Part shown: positions 9,077 through 16,029 of the stretch, one piece after another
How positions within the stretch are numbered: the stretch's first letter is position 1
Layout: the number at the start of each line of letters is the position of its first letter
Assembly: GCA_036502005.1 (NCBI GenBank)
Contig: DASXZH010000084.1
Coordinates: 1-25,086 of the forward strand
Length of the DNA: 25,086 nucleotides
Direction: 5' to 3'
Origin: DASXZH01 sp036502005
GTDB taxonomy: Bacteria > Armatimonadota > Fimbriimonadia > Fimbriimonadales > Fimbriimonadaceae
Notes under the pieces: model-generated
What the model was told of the DNA's origin: nothing
The model's input: only the letters and a program-made list of their open reading frames with translations
Database searches by the model: none
Program-made: the position numbers and the translations under genes

Positions 9077-9357
9077 AGGCCCGAGGGGTCGAGAAGCCTT
9101 AGCGAAGGCCGAAGGCCTGGTAACTAAAAACAAATTATTCCGACAGCCCCAACGGGGCGACACCCGAGATTGCCTCGGCACTGAGACCTCCGGTACCTCA
9201 GAGGCCTGGAACAAGTCTCCCCACGTTCATTCCTATAAGGGGCAGGCGTCTCGGACCTTCAGCCCTACCGGATTGGGGGAACTGCGAGCTACCAGGCCTT
9301 CAGCCTGCCTTCAGCCTGCCTTCAGCCTTCGCTAAGTCTTCTCGGCCCTTTGGGCCT
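9077..9357. repeat. structured inverted-repeat element (MITE- or REP-like)
   Basis: Two imperfect inverted arms, 9077-9124 and 9288-9357, flank about 165 bp. After reverse complementing, both arms read AGGCCC, GAGAAG, CTTAGCGAAGGC and GAAGGCCTGGTA in the same order. The right arm has 22 extra bases, two more copies of an 11-bp unit. The interior is also rich in short stems, for example gccccaacggggc near 9145 and a tgagacctccggtacctca hairpin near 9182-9200. No reading frame inside looks coding. It could be a non-autonomous mobile element or a dispersed palindromic repeat. A structured RNA is less likely but possible. No target-site duplication could be fixed by eye. Confidence 0.65.
9297..9329. 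repeat. 11-bp tandem repeat, three copies
   Basis: The unit CCTTCAGCCTG occurs at 9297-9307 and 9308-9318, and a third copy with T as its last base at 9319-9329. It lies in the right arm of the inverted-repeat element. The left arm has one matching copy, so the expansion happened after the arms formed, probably by replication slippage. Confidence 0.85.
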
Positions 9358-9532
9358 ACGCCTTTAGGAACGCCATCCATCCGCTAAATCCGGCTTTGGT
9401 AAAGATTCTCCAAAGGCAAAACGTGACAAGCGCAGTAATCGCGAAGATTACAAAAAATAAGCACCAAGAAAGGCCAATAATGCAGCCCTGGTTGCCGGGT
9501 CCTTGCTTCGGTTCAAATTTCCTCCCGGGCCA
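9356..9532 (-). pseudogene. membrane-protein fragment cut at the repeat element
   Basis: A minus-strand frame of 58 codons with no usable start codon runs from just after a TAG at 9533-9535 to a TAG at 9356-9358. Its product has a short polar head (EPKQGPGNQG), one strongly hydrophobic helix of about 25 residues (SWCLFFVIFAITALVTF), and then WRIFTKAGFSGWMAFLK. The F-x-KAG-x-x-GW-x-A pattern recalls the first part of DUF5684/DUF805-like small membrane proteins, where more helices would follow. Here the frame stops exactly where the inverted-repeat element begins. I read it as the remains of a membrane-protein gene truncated by the element. A chance hydrophobic frame cannot be excluded. Confidence 0.35.
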
Positions 9533-9659
9533 CTAAAGTGGCGAATCCGAAAATAAAGACGCAACGATTTAAATAAAGGATGTAGGAGACAAGATGCGTG
9601 CAAGCGGTAGAATCGGGCCACGGTCGCGTTTTAGTGACCAACTGTTTAGATGATTACGG

Positions 9660-9679
9660 TTTTCCAAAGCTTTGGAAAA
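9660..9679. promoter_or_regulatory. perfect 20-bp palindrome, candidate operator
   Basis: The sequence TTTTCCAAAGCTTTGGAAAA is a perfect two-fold palindrome, 77 bp before the ATG at 9757. It has no loop, so it suits a dimeric repressor or activator better than a hairpin. It could also end transcription in either direction, as A and T runs flank the CCAAAGCTTTGG core. No regulator gene lies nearby. Confidence 0.4.
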
Positions 9680-9756
9680 GGCCACTCGGGTTCTGTAAAT
9701 GCAGTTTTACACGTATTAGCTAGCAGGAGACCTTAAGAAGCAACCCAATTTAGTAC

Positions 9757-10083
9757 ATGAGGATAATAGTCACATTTCTGTTTGCGACCGCCTCTCTCGG
9801 ATGTTGCGCTCAAAATCTTTACGCGGTGGGGCGTTTGCCAAATCCGGTCCGGCGCGACCTGCTCGAGTTCCGGGCCCTAATGCATCGGCACCACATTCCT
9901 TTTCGTATGTGCCGAATCGAGGATAATGAGGAAGTACTCGTTCCGGTGTACAAGGTTCGTGCATTCAAAAGAGCCCTGGAGGATAGAGGATATCCCATCA
10001 GGAGATTTGAGATGTCATGGGAAGTGCAGTCACCTTTTTGGAAACCTCTACGTTATGCCCCAATTAAGCGACAGGATTCTTAA
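9757..10083 (+). CDS. hypothetical small exported protein
   Basis: The predicted product has 108 residues and I recognise no family. The first 18 residues (MRIIVTFLFATASLGCCA) look like a signal peptide, and Cys16 or Cys17 could even be a lipidation site, although the box is not canonical. The rest is a basic, mixed alpha/beta-looking domain with DLLEFRALMHRHHIPF, VLVPVYKVRAFKRALEDRGY and a tryptophan-containing end (SWEVQSPFWKPLRY). An AGGAGA lies about 28 bases upstream, rather far, and AAGAAG about 17 bases upstream. Repeat-like debris precedes it and 327 bp without a gene follows. The second half shows a faint likeness to the end of the protein at 10411-10851. Confidence 0.45.
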   Translation: MRIIVTFLFATASLGCCAQNLYAVGRLPNPVRRDLLEFRALMHRHHIPFRMCRIEDNEEVLVPVYKVRAFKRALEDRGYPIRRFEMSWEVQSPFWKPLRYAPIKRQDS

Positions 10084-10410
10084 CTTAAAGTGTTCACTGT
10101 TCCGGCCTTTGGCCTCCGCTTGGCGGTGCGGCCATGGAACGTGACCTTCAACACTACAATTCAATACACGAACGAATTGGGAAAATCAAACACGCGGTCT
10201 TGTGTCGCAACAATAGTTATTTGGGCTGGGTTAAAATATATTAAGCGCTCCTGACTATTGACAAGACGATTTTTGGGACAGCTTCACAGGGCACATGCAA
10301 AGATATTGGCATAATCTGGGGCCGGATAGATTATGAGACTGGTGATCTCCACCGACGATGCCCGTAACTAGCGTGCCTGACCCGGTGCCCACTTGGAAGT
10401 GATAAGGTCT
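10084..10410. other. intergenic stretch without a recognised gene
   Basis: No convincing gene is seen in these 327 bp. Right after the upstream stop there is a GC-rich patch with short stems (ggcctttggcc, ccgcttggcgg, 10104-10131) that could form a hairpin, but no T run follows. The rest is AT-richer. A consensus -35 hexamer TTGACA lies at 10258-10263 without a matching -10. TTGGCA (10306-10311) with TAGATT (10327-10332) is a poor promoter candidate for the following gene. Confidence 0.4.
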
Positions 10411-10851
10411 ATGTTAGCATTTGCCGTTGCGTTTTTAGTTCTCTCGACTCCTAAGAAATGCTGTTTAGGAGCTACGCACCTGAGTCGGCCGGCTTCCATT
10501 GGGCAGCAGCAGAATCGGCCGTCACCACCCAAGGATGACTGGACCGCTGTCGCTGTCATCCCGTGGGCTTCGCACCTGCTGCAGCAGGATTGCCTGTACG
10601 GTGCTCTCGATGGGATCCGAAGCATAACCTTCGACCCAATCTACGATCCAGCGGCTGGACCGAAGTCCGGGGAGGGGCCCAGCTCCTTGTGCGTGCATGC
10701 AATCGACATTATGAAAGCGCTGAAAAGGGTCAAGAGACATTGTGGATTTCCGATCAAAGGAGTTGTACTCATCGAATATCCTGTCGCTTTAAAGACCTAC
10801 CAGCGGGCCCTACGCGACAAGCGCTTGGAGGCACGACGTAGGCGAAGCTGA
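10411..10851 (+). CDS. hypothetical protein with hydrophobic N-terminus
   Basis: The predicted product has 146 residues and I recognise no family. The N-terminus (MLAFAVAFLVLSTPKKCCLG) is hydrophobic and may be a signal peptide. A Pro/Gln-rich linker follows, then a domain with WTAVAVIPWASHLLQQDC, SLCVHAIDIMKALKRV, FPIKGVVLIEYP and a very basic tail (RDKRLEARRRRS). I chose the ATG at 10411 because AAGG lies just upstream; a TTG at 10393 would add six residues and weaken the signal peptide. The tail matches weakly with the protein at 9757-10083 (a short FPIK or YPI stretch, and Y/F-x-RAL-x-D). The high Cys content and lack of a known family leave its reality uncertain. Confidence 0.42.
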   Translation: MLAFAVAFLVLSTPKKCCLGATHLSRPASIGQQQNRPSPPKDDWTAVAVIPWASHLLQQDCLYGALDGIRSITFDPIYDPAAGPKSGEGPSSLCVHAIDIMKALKRVKRHCGFPIKGVVLIEYPVALKTYQRALRDKRLEARRRRS

Positions 10852-11011
10852 CAAAAGCATATTTTGCCCGCAAGTTGAGCTGTTCGATGGCAGTAACCAA
10901 CTATTACACCGTAAACGGGCATGATCATCGGGGAGGAAAGGGTGTGGTCAAACTGCCTGCAAAAATGCCCTGATTCGAATAGGAGCGCAACCTGCATACC
11001 ACGATGAGCCG

Positions 11012-11266
11012 GTGGCTACCGGTGCTATTGCGCATCCTTCACAGCCTGAACACGCCGAAGCGCATACTCATCCGTATTCGCCTTCGGTTCGAACTCCCTT
11101 GTATCCGGTGGTGCCTTTGCTCTTCATTGCCTCATCGGTGTTTTTGATTGTTAATTCCTTGCTTGATGCTTCCTCTCGCGTGCCGACGGTTATTACCTTG
11201 GTGATCGTGCTTGTCGGCGCGCCTTTGTATTACACGACTATAGGTAGACCGCGCAACGCCCCGTGA
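11012..11266 (+). pseudogene. C-terminal remnant of an APC-family amino acid permease
   Basis: Eighty-four codons from a GTG to a TGA. From about residue 27 the product reads RTPLYPVVPLLFIASSVF, then LIVNSLL, a short loop, and a second hydrophobic helix (VITLVIVLVGAPLYYTTIG). This is the typical end of APC-superfamily amino acid transporters, where a Pro-Tyr-Arg-x-P-x-YPVVP stretch precedes the last two helices. Nothing upstream codes for the other ten helices, and the frame before residue 25 does not resemble the family. I read it as a decayed 3' fragment left after a deletion or rearrangement. A short expressed two-helix protein is possible but less likely. Confidence 0.65.
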
Positions 11267-11315
11267 TCTTTTAGCGACTTACTTTCGAGACACGGCGAGC
11301 CTACACCTTGCCACT

Positions 11316-13054
11316 TTAAGGATCCGGGGTCAGCACAACAGGGGTGATGCCGCCACCTGGCCCCTTCGCGACTGCAGCAATCCATCCGCCCGTATTAATC
11401 GCTGAGCCGCTTTGGATCGTGTAGCCCGCTCCTGACGAGTCGAGCAGTGTATCCAAATCCTTTACTCCGCCGGTTGCCGTGTAGATACTACCGGTGAACG
11501 AAGTTGAGCTATAAGAAGACCAGACGACAGTTCCAGCATCGTTCAACCCCATAACGGGAATGAGCGCTGCCGTGGTGCCTAGGTCCTGAGGAGTTGCAGA
11601 CGTGGACGTCCACAGTAAAACGTGGGTCCCAGAAGATTCCGTTTCTGTCCCGATAACTTCGCCCGACGAGTTCACGGCCGCCGCTTGCGAACTGGTCCGC
11701 CGGCTATTTCCTTAAGCATGGTGGGCGCAACCGAGAACGAAGACCAAACGCAGGCATGAGTCGGCGATCCGGCTTCGTTGAGACTTTGAAGCGATCCCAC
11801 AATTTCACCGCCAGAGTTTATGGCTTCGGCAGATGAGCCTGCCGCGCTGCCCTGAGCGAGGTTCACCGGAGTCGCGCTGGGTGAAGACCAGTAGGTGGCC
11901 CTAGAATTGTTTACGAAACCCGTATTAGTAGACCCAACCATGGAACCGGAGTTGTTAATCCATTGCATAGCAGTTGAGCCTGCATTTAGGTTTCCAGATC
12001 CAAATGTTTGTGCTGGTTCTGCGGGCGCGGCACTTCCGGATGGCCAATAGGCAGGCTGATAATAACCCACTCCGGTGCCAATATTATGGAAACCCGATCC
12101 TACGATTTGGCCGGAGTCGTTTATTGCCTGCGCAACCGAGAAGTTATTAGGGAACTGAAACGAACCCAGGTTCAAGTCGATTACACCTTGCGCCTGCGTC
12201 CAAACAAACGCCAGATCATTCCCGCTGTTATTGAGAGTGGTCCCAATAACTTCTCCGGAAGCATTGATTCCAAGTGTGTAGATCCCGGAAATAACCGTGT
12301 TGATCGGAACAACCCTGTATTGCCCAGCCTTCCCGGTTGCCGCTACCAATACGGGGCCCTGAGCGCTGGCGATGCCGTCAACGGTTGCAACCACCTCCGC
12401 CGTACCTGAAGCGACGGCGTCGCAGATCCCATCTTTAGTGAGCGTTATAAAAGTGCCTCCCGAACTGATCGACCAGATCGCGGAACCTGGCGTTACGGCG
12501 ACCGTGTTTCCGTTGGCATCTGTGGTGGCGAAAGCGAGTTGAACGTTGTTCGTCCCAACCGTTAAGGAACCGGGGTTCACTATCGCTACTTTCTTGATCA
12601 CTCCATCAAGAACGATATTTGCCAGATCGAGATTGCTTCCGCTGACCGAGATTGCGGCGGTGGCCGTGCCAACAACGGCGCCGGCTTCGGTATGTTGGGC
12701 AAAGAATTGCGCCGTCAGTGAAGAAACCGAAGCCTTTATTGGAGTGCCAACTGCATACGTTCCTGTGTAGGCTGCGATTTGCGTCGCATCTCGCTCAATC
12801 TTCGCCGTTACGTCTTGCCCGTTTGACGCCGCCGCTTTAAGGGTTACCGTGGCGGAGAGCGCTGAACTCAGGTTTTGGGTTAGGACACTTCCTTTGGGCA
12901 CACCAACTCGTGAACGCGCAGGCCACGTCACTTGAAAACTTGCGTTCTGGATAAGCGTAGGGCCCGTCGTGGTCCCCCCTCCGCCACCATTGCCCCCGCA
13001 ACCGAAGAGGGTTAGTGCAAAAAGAAATAAGACGGATCGGTTGAAATTACTCAT
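11316..13054 (-). pseudogene. HAF-repeat lipoprotein, split by a frameshift
   Basis: The first part starts at the ATG at 13054 (a GTG at 13075 would spoil the signal peptide) with FALTLFGCGG, a lipobox followed by a glycine spacer, so it should be anchored in a membrane as a lipoprotein. An Ig-like beta domain follows (to about residue 250), then HAF-type repeats of the form A-I-N-x-S-G-[EQ]-[IV]-[VI]-G seen at INASGEVIG, INDSGQIVG, INNSGSMVG and INSGGEIVG. This frame hits a TGA at 11672-11674. One base out of phase, the sequence continues with AAAVNSSGEVIG, another HAF repeat, and runs to the stop at 11316-11318. A single missing base near 11695-11697 (GGACC where GGAACC is expected) would restore about 580 residues. 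It may be a true mutation or a sequencing error. The function of such beta-propeller-like surface proteins is unknown. Confidence 0.82.
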
Positions 13055-13155
13055 TACATTAGGGTCCAGCCACACCAGTATAACAAGTTAAGGACTGAAT
13101 CACCTCTCACGATTGTCAGTCGCAACCCGATAATCAAGATACAGGTTGCAAGAAA

Positions 13156-13743
13156 TTGAAGCGGTTCACAAATTTCCCCAAAATAGCTCTGCTTCTCGTC
13201 TGGGTTTCCTTGCTTGTGTGCCTTGGCCTCAAGTTTGAAACACACGAAGCGACTCCCGGCCCGGCAGCGGCCCCCTGTTCCAACTGGCCCACCGGATCCG
13301 CGCTCGTCGCCGACGCATCGCGCCCCACCATTCTCTTCTTCATCCATCCGCAATGCCCTTGTACACGCGCATCCTTAAACGAATTGGACCGAATCCTTTC
13401 TAGCTACCCGGGCAAAGCCAAGGTAATCGCCGTCGTTCTCAGTCCAAAAGGAATGGCCGCCGATTGGTCAGAAACAGATACGACCGAACACGCGAGGCGC
13501 TTGCCAGATGCGACGATGGTGAAAGACCCCGATGGCGCCGAGTGCAAAAGGTTCGGCGTGAAAACATCGGGAACCGTGCTAGTGTTTTCCCCTGGCGGAT
13601 CTCGTGAGCTTTTTCGAGGCGGGCTTACCGCATCGCGTGGCCACGAAGGCGAATCCGCTGGCGGAGCAGCCATTTCTCACTATTTAGAAACGGGCCAGAT
13701 GACCATTAACACCGCGCCCGTCTTCGGGTGCTTCCTCTTTTAG
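13156..13743 (+). CDS. RedB-like thioredoxin-fold protein
   Basis: The product has 195 residues, with an N-terminal membrane anchor or signal peptide (residues 10-25, ALLLVWVSLLVCLGL) and a periplasmic thioredoxin-like domain. The redox site is a CxC, HPQCPCTRAS with Cys67 and Cys69, preceded by the strand TILFFIH. This matches RedB-type proteins rather than classical CxxC thioredoxins. A TSGTVLVFSPGG strand occupies the place of the cis-proline loop. The start is a TTG at 13156; no ATG occurs before the redox motif, so this start gives the only sensible N-terminus. The stop lies 11 bp before the ATG of the hybrid kinase at 13755, so the pair should be one operon. It may report on, or change, the redox state of the kinase's membrane domain; that is inference. 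Confidence 0.78.
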   Translation: MKRFTNFPKIALLLVWVSLLVCLGLKFETHEATPGPAAAPCSNWPTGSALVADASRPTILFFIHPQCPCTRASLNELDRILSSYPGKAKVIAVVLSPKGMAADWSETDTTEHARRLPDATMVKDPDGAECKRFGVKTSGTVLVFSPGGSRELFRGGLTASRGHEGESAGGAAISHYLETGQMTINTAPVFGCFLF

Positions 13744-13754
13744 GTTGGATTCTT

Positions 13755-16013
13755 ATGGATATTGCCACTACTCTGGATGTGCGGATTAATAAACGCGCCG
13801 CAACCCTCTATTCCGAGCACAAGGACAAGATTTACCGTCAAACCGACCGCCTGATGGCGGGGCTGCTTGCCCTGCAGTGGCTGTTTGGAATCGTCGCCGC
13901 CGTGTGGATATCGCCTCGGACTTGGGCTGGAGTCAACAGTGAAGTACATATCCACGTTTGGGCTGCCGTCGTTTTAGGAGGGGTCCTCTCGGCTGTTCCT
14001 ATAACGATGGCGTTGCTCTGGCCGGGGCATAGCAGCACCCGTCAGGTGATTGCCGTTGCCCAGATGCTCTGGTCGGCGCTCCTGATCCACCTCACTGGAG
14101 GGCGGATCGAGACCCACTTTCACGTGTTCGGCTCTCTCGCCTTTCTCGCTTTTTACCGCGATTGGAAGGTTCTTGTCAGCGCCACCGTGGTTGTTGCCGT
14201 GGATCATTTTCTCCGTGGCATGTATTTTCCCCAGTCGGTTTTCGGCATCATTACAGCGGAGCCCTGGCGATGGCTCGAGCACGCCGGGTGGGTCATTTTC
14301 GAGGATGTCTTCCTCGTAGTTTCGTGCCTTCGCAGCACCCAGGAGATGAAGGAAATAGCCTTGCGGAGAGCCAGCTTGGAAGAGGTAAATGAACTCACCG
14401 AAGCTGAAGTTCAGAAACGTACGGCCGAGCTAACGATCGCTTCAGAAGAAGCGTTGGCCGCCAATCGGGCAAAATCCGAGTTCCTGGCTAACATGAGCCA
14501 CGAGATCCGCACGCCGATGAACGGCGTTATCGGCATGAACGATTTGCTTCTGATGACTCAACTCAGTGAAGAGCAGCGCAGCTATGCGAGTACGCTCCGA
14601 ACAAGCGCCGATTCTCTTCTGAACATTCTTAACGATATCCTCGATTTTTCAAAGATCGAATCTGGCAAGCTGCAACTGGACGAAGCCGATTTCAGCTTAG
14701 TGGATCTGGTAGAGGAAGTGGGTGCGTTGTGGGCCGGCAGCAGCTATGAAAAAGGGATCGAGCTCATCGTTTCCACTCCCTCTCGGTTGCCGCTCTTGCG
14801 GGGCGATGCGGGCCGTATCCGGCAGATCCTAAACAATCTGATATCTAACGCTCTGAAGTTCACCCCGCGTGGAGAAATCGTCGTTCGCCTCAGTGAACAA
14901 TCTCGTTCGGGTGAGAATGTGCAGGTCATCCTGTCGGTCACCGATACCGGCATTGGCATTCCGGAGAATCGCCAAGTTGCTATTTTTGAAAGCTTTACAC
15001 AGGTAGATGGCTCAACCACGCGTACCTACGGCGGCACCGGCCTTGGGCTCGCGATTTGCCAAAAGTTGGCGACGCTTATGGGTGGAACTATTGCGCTAAC
15101 GAGCACCCCTGGAGAAGGGAGCACCTTTACCGTTGGCTTGCCACTCAGACTCACTGAAGCTGACCATCAGTCGACATTCTTCGGAGAGCACGATGTGGCT
15201 GGAGCGCGGGTGCTCATCGTCGACGACAATGACACGAACCGAACAATCCTTGCGGAGAACCTCAGATTCTGGCACTGCCAATGGCGAGAGGCGGCGAGCG
15301 GGGAAGAGGCGCTTAAAATCATGGCCGAAGACCCCACTTGGCCACAACTCATTTTAATGGACTATCAGATGCCGGAAATGGATGGCCTTGAGACTACCCG
15401 CGCCATTCGCGAGATTCCGGGCGCGTCTGATGTAAAGATCGTTGTGCTGTCCTCGGTTGCGGTGGCCAAGCACGACGAGCATGAATCAGGCTTGAACATC
15501 TTTGCTTGGTTAACCAAACCGGTTCGTCAGGGCCAACTCCTGGACTTTGTGCGCCGTTCGATGCAGGAGGGAAGGCAAGAACCGGCTCGGGAAGCCTCCA
15601 CCGTTCAACACCCTGTATTTTCCACGACCGTTCTCGTCGCAGAAGACCACTTGATCAATCAGGAGGTTGCCTCCGGAATCCTGCGAAAGCTAGGATGTAC
15701 CGTCCACGTGGCAAAAGATGGCAACGAAGCGGTCGCTTGTGCGGCGGCTGTGGTTTACGACCTGATTCTGATGGATATCCAAATGCCCGAACTTGACGGC
15801 ATCTCGGCCTGTAAGATCATCCGCACTTCACCCGCGTCACTAAACCGCAACACTCCCATCGTCGCGATGACCGCCTTCGCGGATGAGACGCATAGGGAAC
15901 AGTGTTTAGCCAACGGTATGGACGAATACCTTGCCAAACCCGTGAAGGCAGAGCAGTTGGCTTTGGTTGTGGCAGGCTTATCGCAGCTAAGGGACTGTCG
16001 AGAAGCGGCGTAG
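13755..16013 (+). CDS. membrane hybrid histidine kinase with two receivers
   Basis: The product has 752 residues from the ATG at 13755 (a GTG at 13728 would overlap redB and add nine residues). About six membrane helices cover residues 33-205, with many histidines near the membrane: VHIHVWAAV, ETHFHVFGSLAF, VDHFLRG and LEHAGWV. A coiled coil leads to HisKA (His249 in MSHEIRTPMNG), then HATPase_c (NLISNALKF, DTGIGI, GGTGLGLAI) and two receivers (VLIVDDND with the phosphoacceptor in LMDYQMPEMDG; VLVAEDHLIN with LMDIQMPELDG). Both keep Lys-Pro. The membrane part resembles a sensor module also found in front of other signalling outputs; the histidines could bind a metal or haem. It follows redB by 11 bp and converges on the PAS kinase 16 bp downstream. 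No HPt domain is present, so phosphate must pass on to another protein. Confidence 0.93.
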   Translation: MDIATTLDVRINKRAATLYSEHKDKIYRQTDRLMAGLLALQWLFGIVAAVWISPRTWAGVNSEVHIHVWAAVVLGGVLSAVPITMALLWPGHSSTRQVIAVAQMLWSALLIHLTGGRIETHFHVFGSLAFLAFYRDWKVLVSATVVVAVDHFLRGMYFPQSVFGIITAEPWRWLEHAGWVIFEDVFLVVSCLRSTQEMKEIALRRASLEEVNELTEAEVQKRTAELTIASEEALAANRAKSEFLANMSHEIRTPMNGVIGMNDLLLMTQLSEEQRSYASTLRTSADSLLNILNDILDFSKIESGKLQLDEADFSLVDLVEEVGALWAGSSYEKGIELIVSTPSRLPLLRGDAGRIRQILNNLISNALKFTPRGEIVVRLSEQSRSGENVQVILSVTDTGIGIPENRQVAIFESFTQVDGSTTRTYGGTGLGLAICQKLATLMGGTIALTSTPGEGSTFTVGLPLRLTEADHQSTFFGEHDVAGARVLIVDDNDTNRTILAENLRFWHCQWREAASGEEALKIMAEDPTWPQLILMDYQMPEMDGLETTRAIREIPGASDVKIVVLSSVAVAKHDEHESGLNIFAWLTKPVRQGQLLDFVRRSMQEGRQEPAREASTVQHPVFSTTVLVAEDHLINQEVASGILRKLGCTVHVAKDGNEAVACAAAVVYDLILMDIQMPELDGISACKIIRTSPASLNRNTPIVAMTAFADETHREQCLANGMDEYLAKPVKAEQLALVVAGLSQLRDCREAA

Positions 16014-16029
16014 AGTTTGCGTCTGGAAA

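Noticed and set aside
5434..9329. Regular repeats considered as CRISPR
   Set aside because: The 276-bp units are coding and contiguous, and the 11-bp units are tandem with no spacers.
10258..10263. Consensus -35 hexamer TTGACA
   Set aside because: No acceptable -10 lies 16-18 bases downstream, so it is not called as a promoter.
13054..13353. Minus-strand frame opposite redB
   Set aside because: It lies against a better gene with a clear thioredoxin-fold motif and has no recognisable features.
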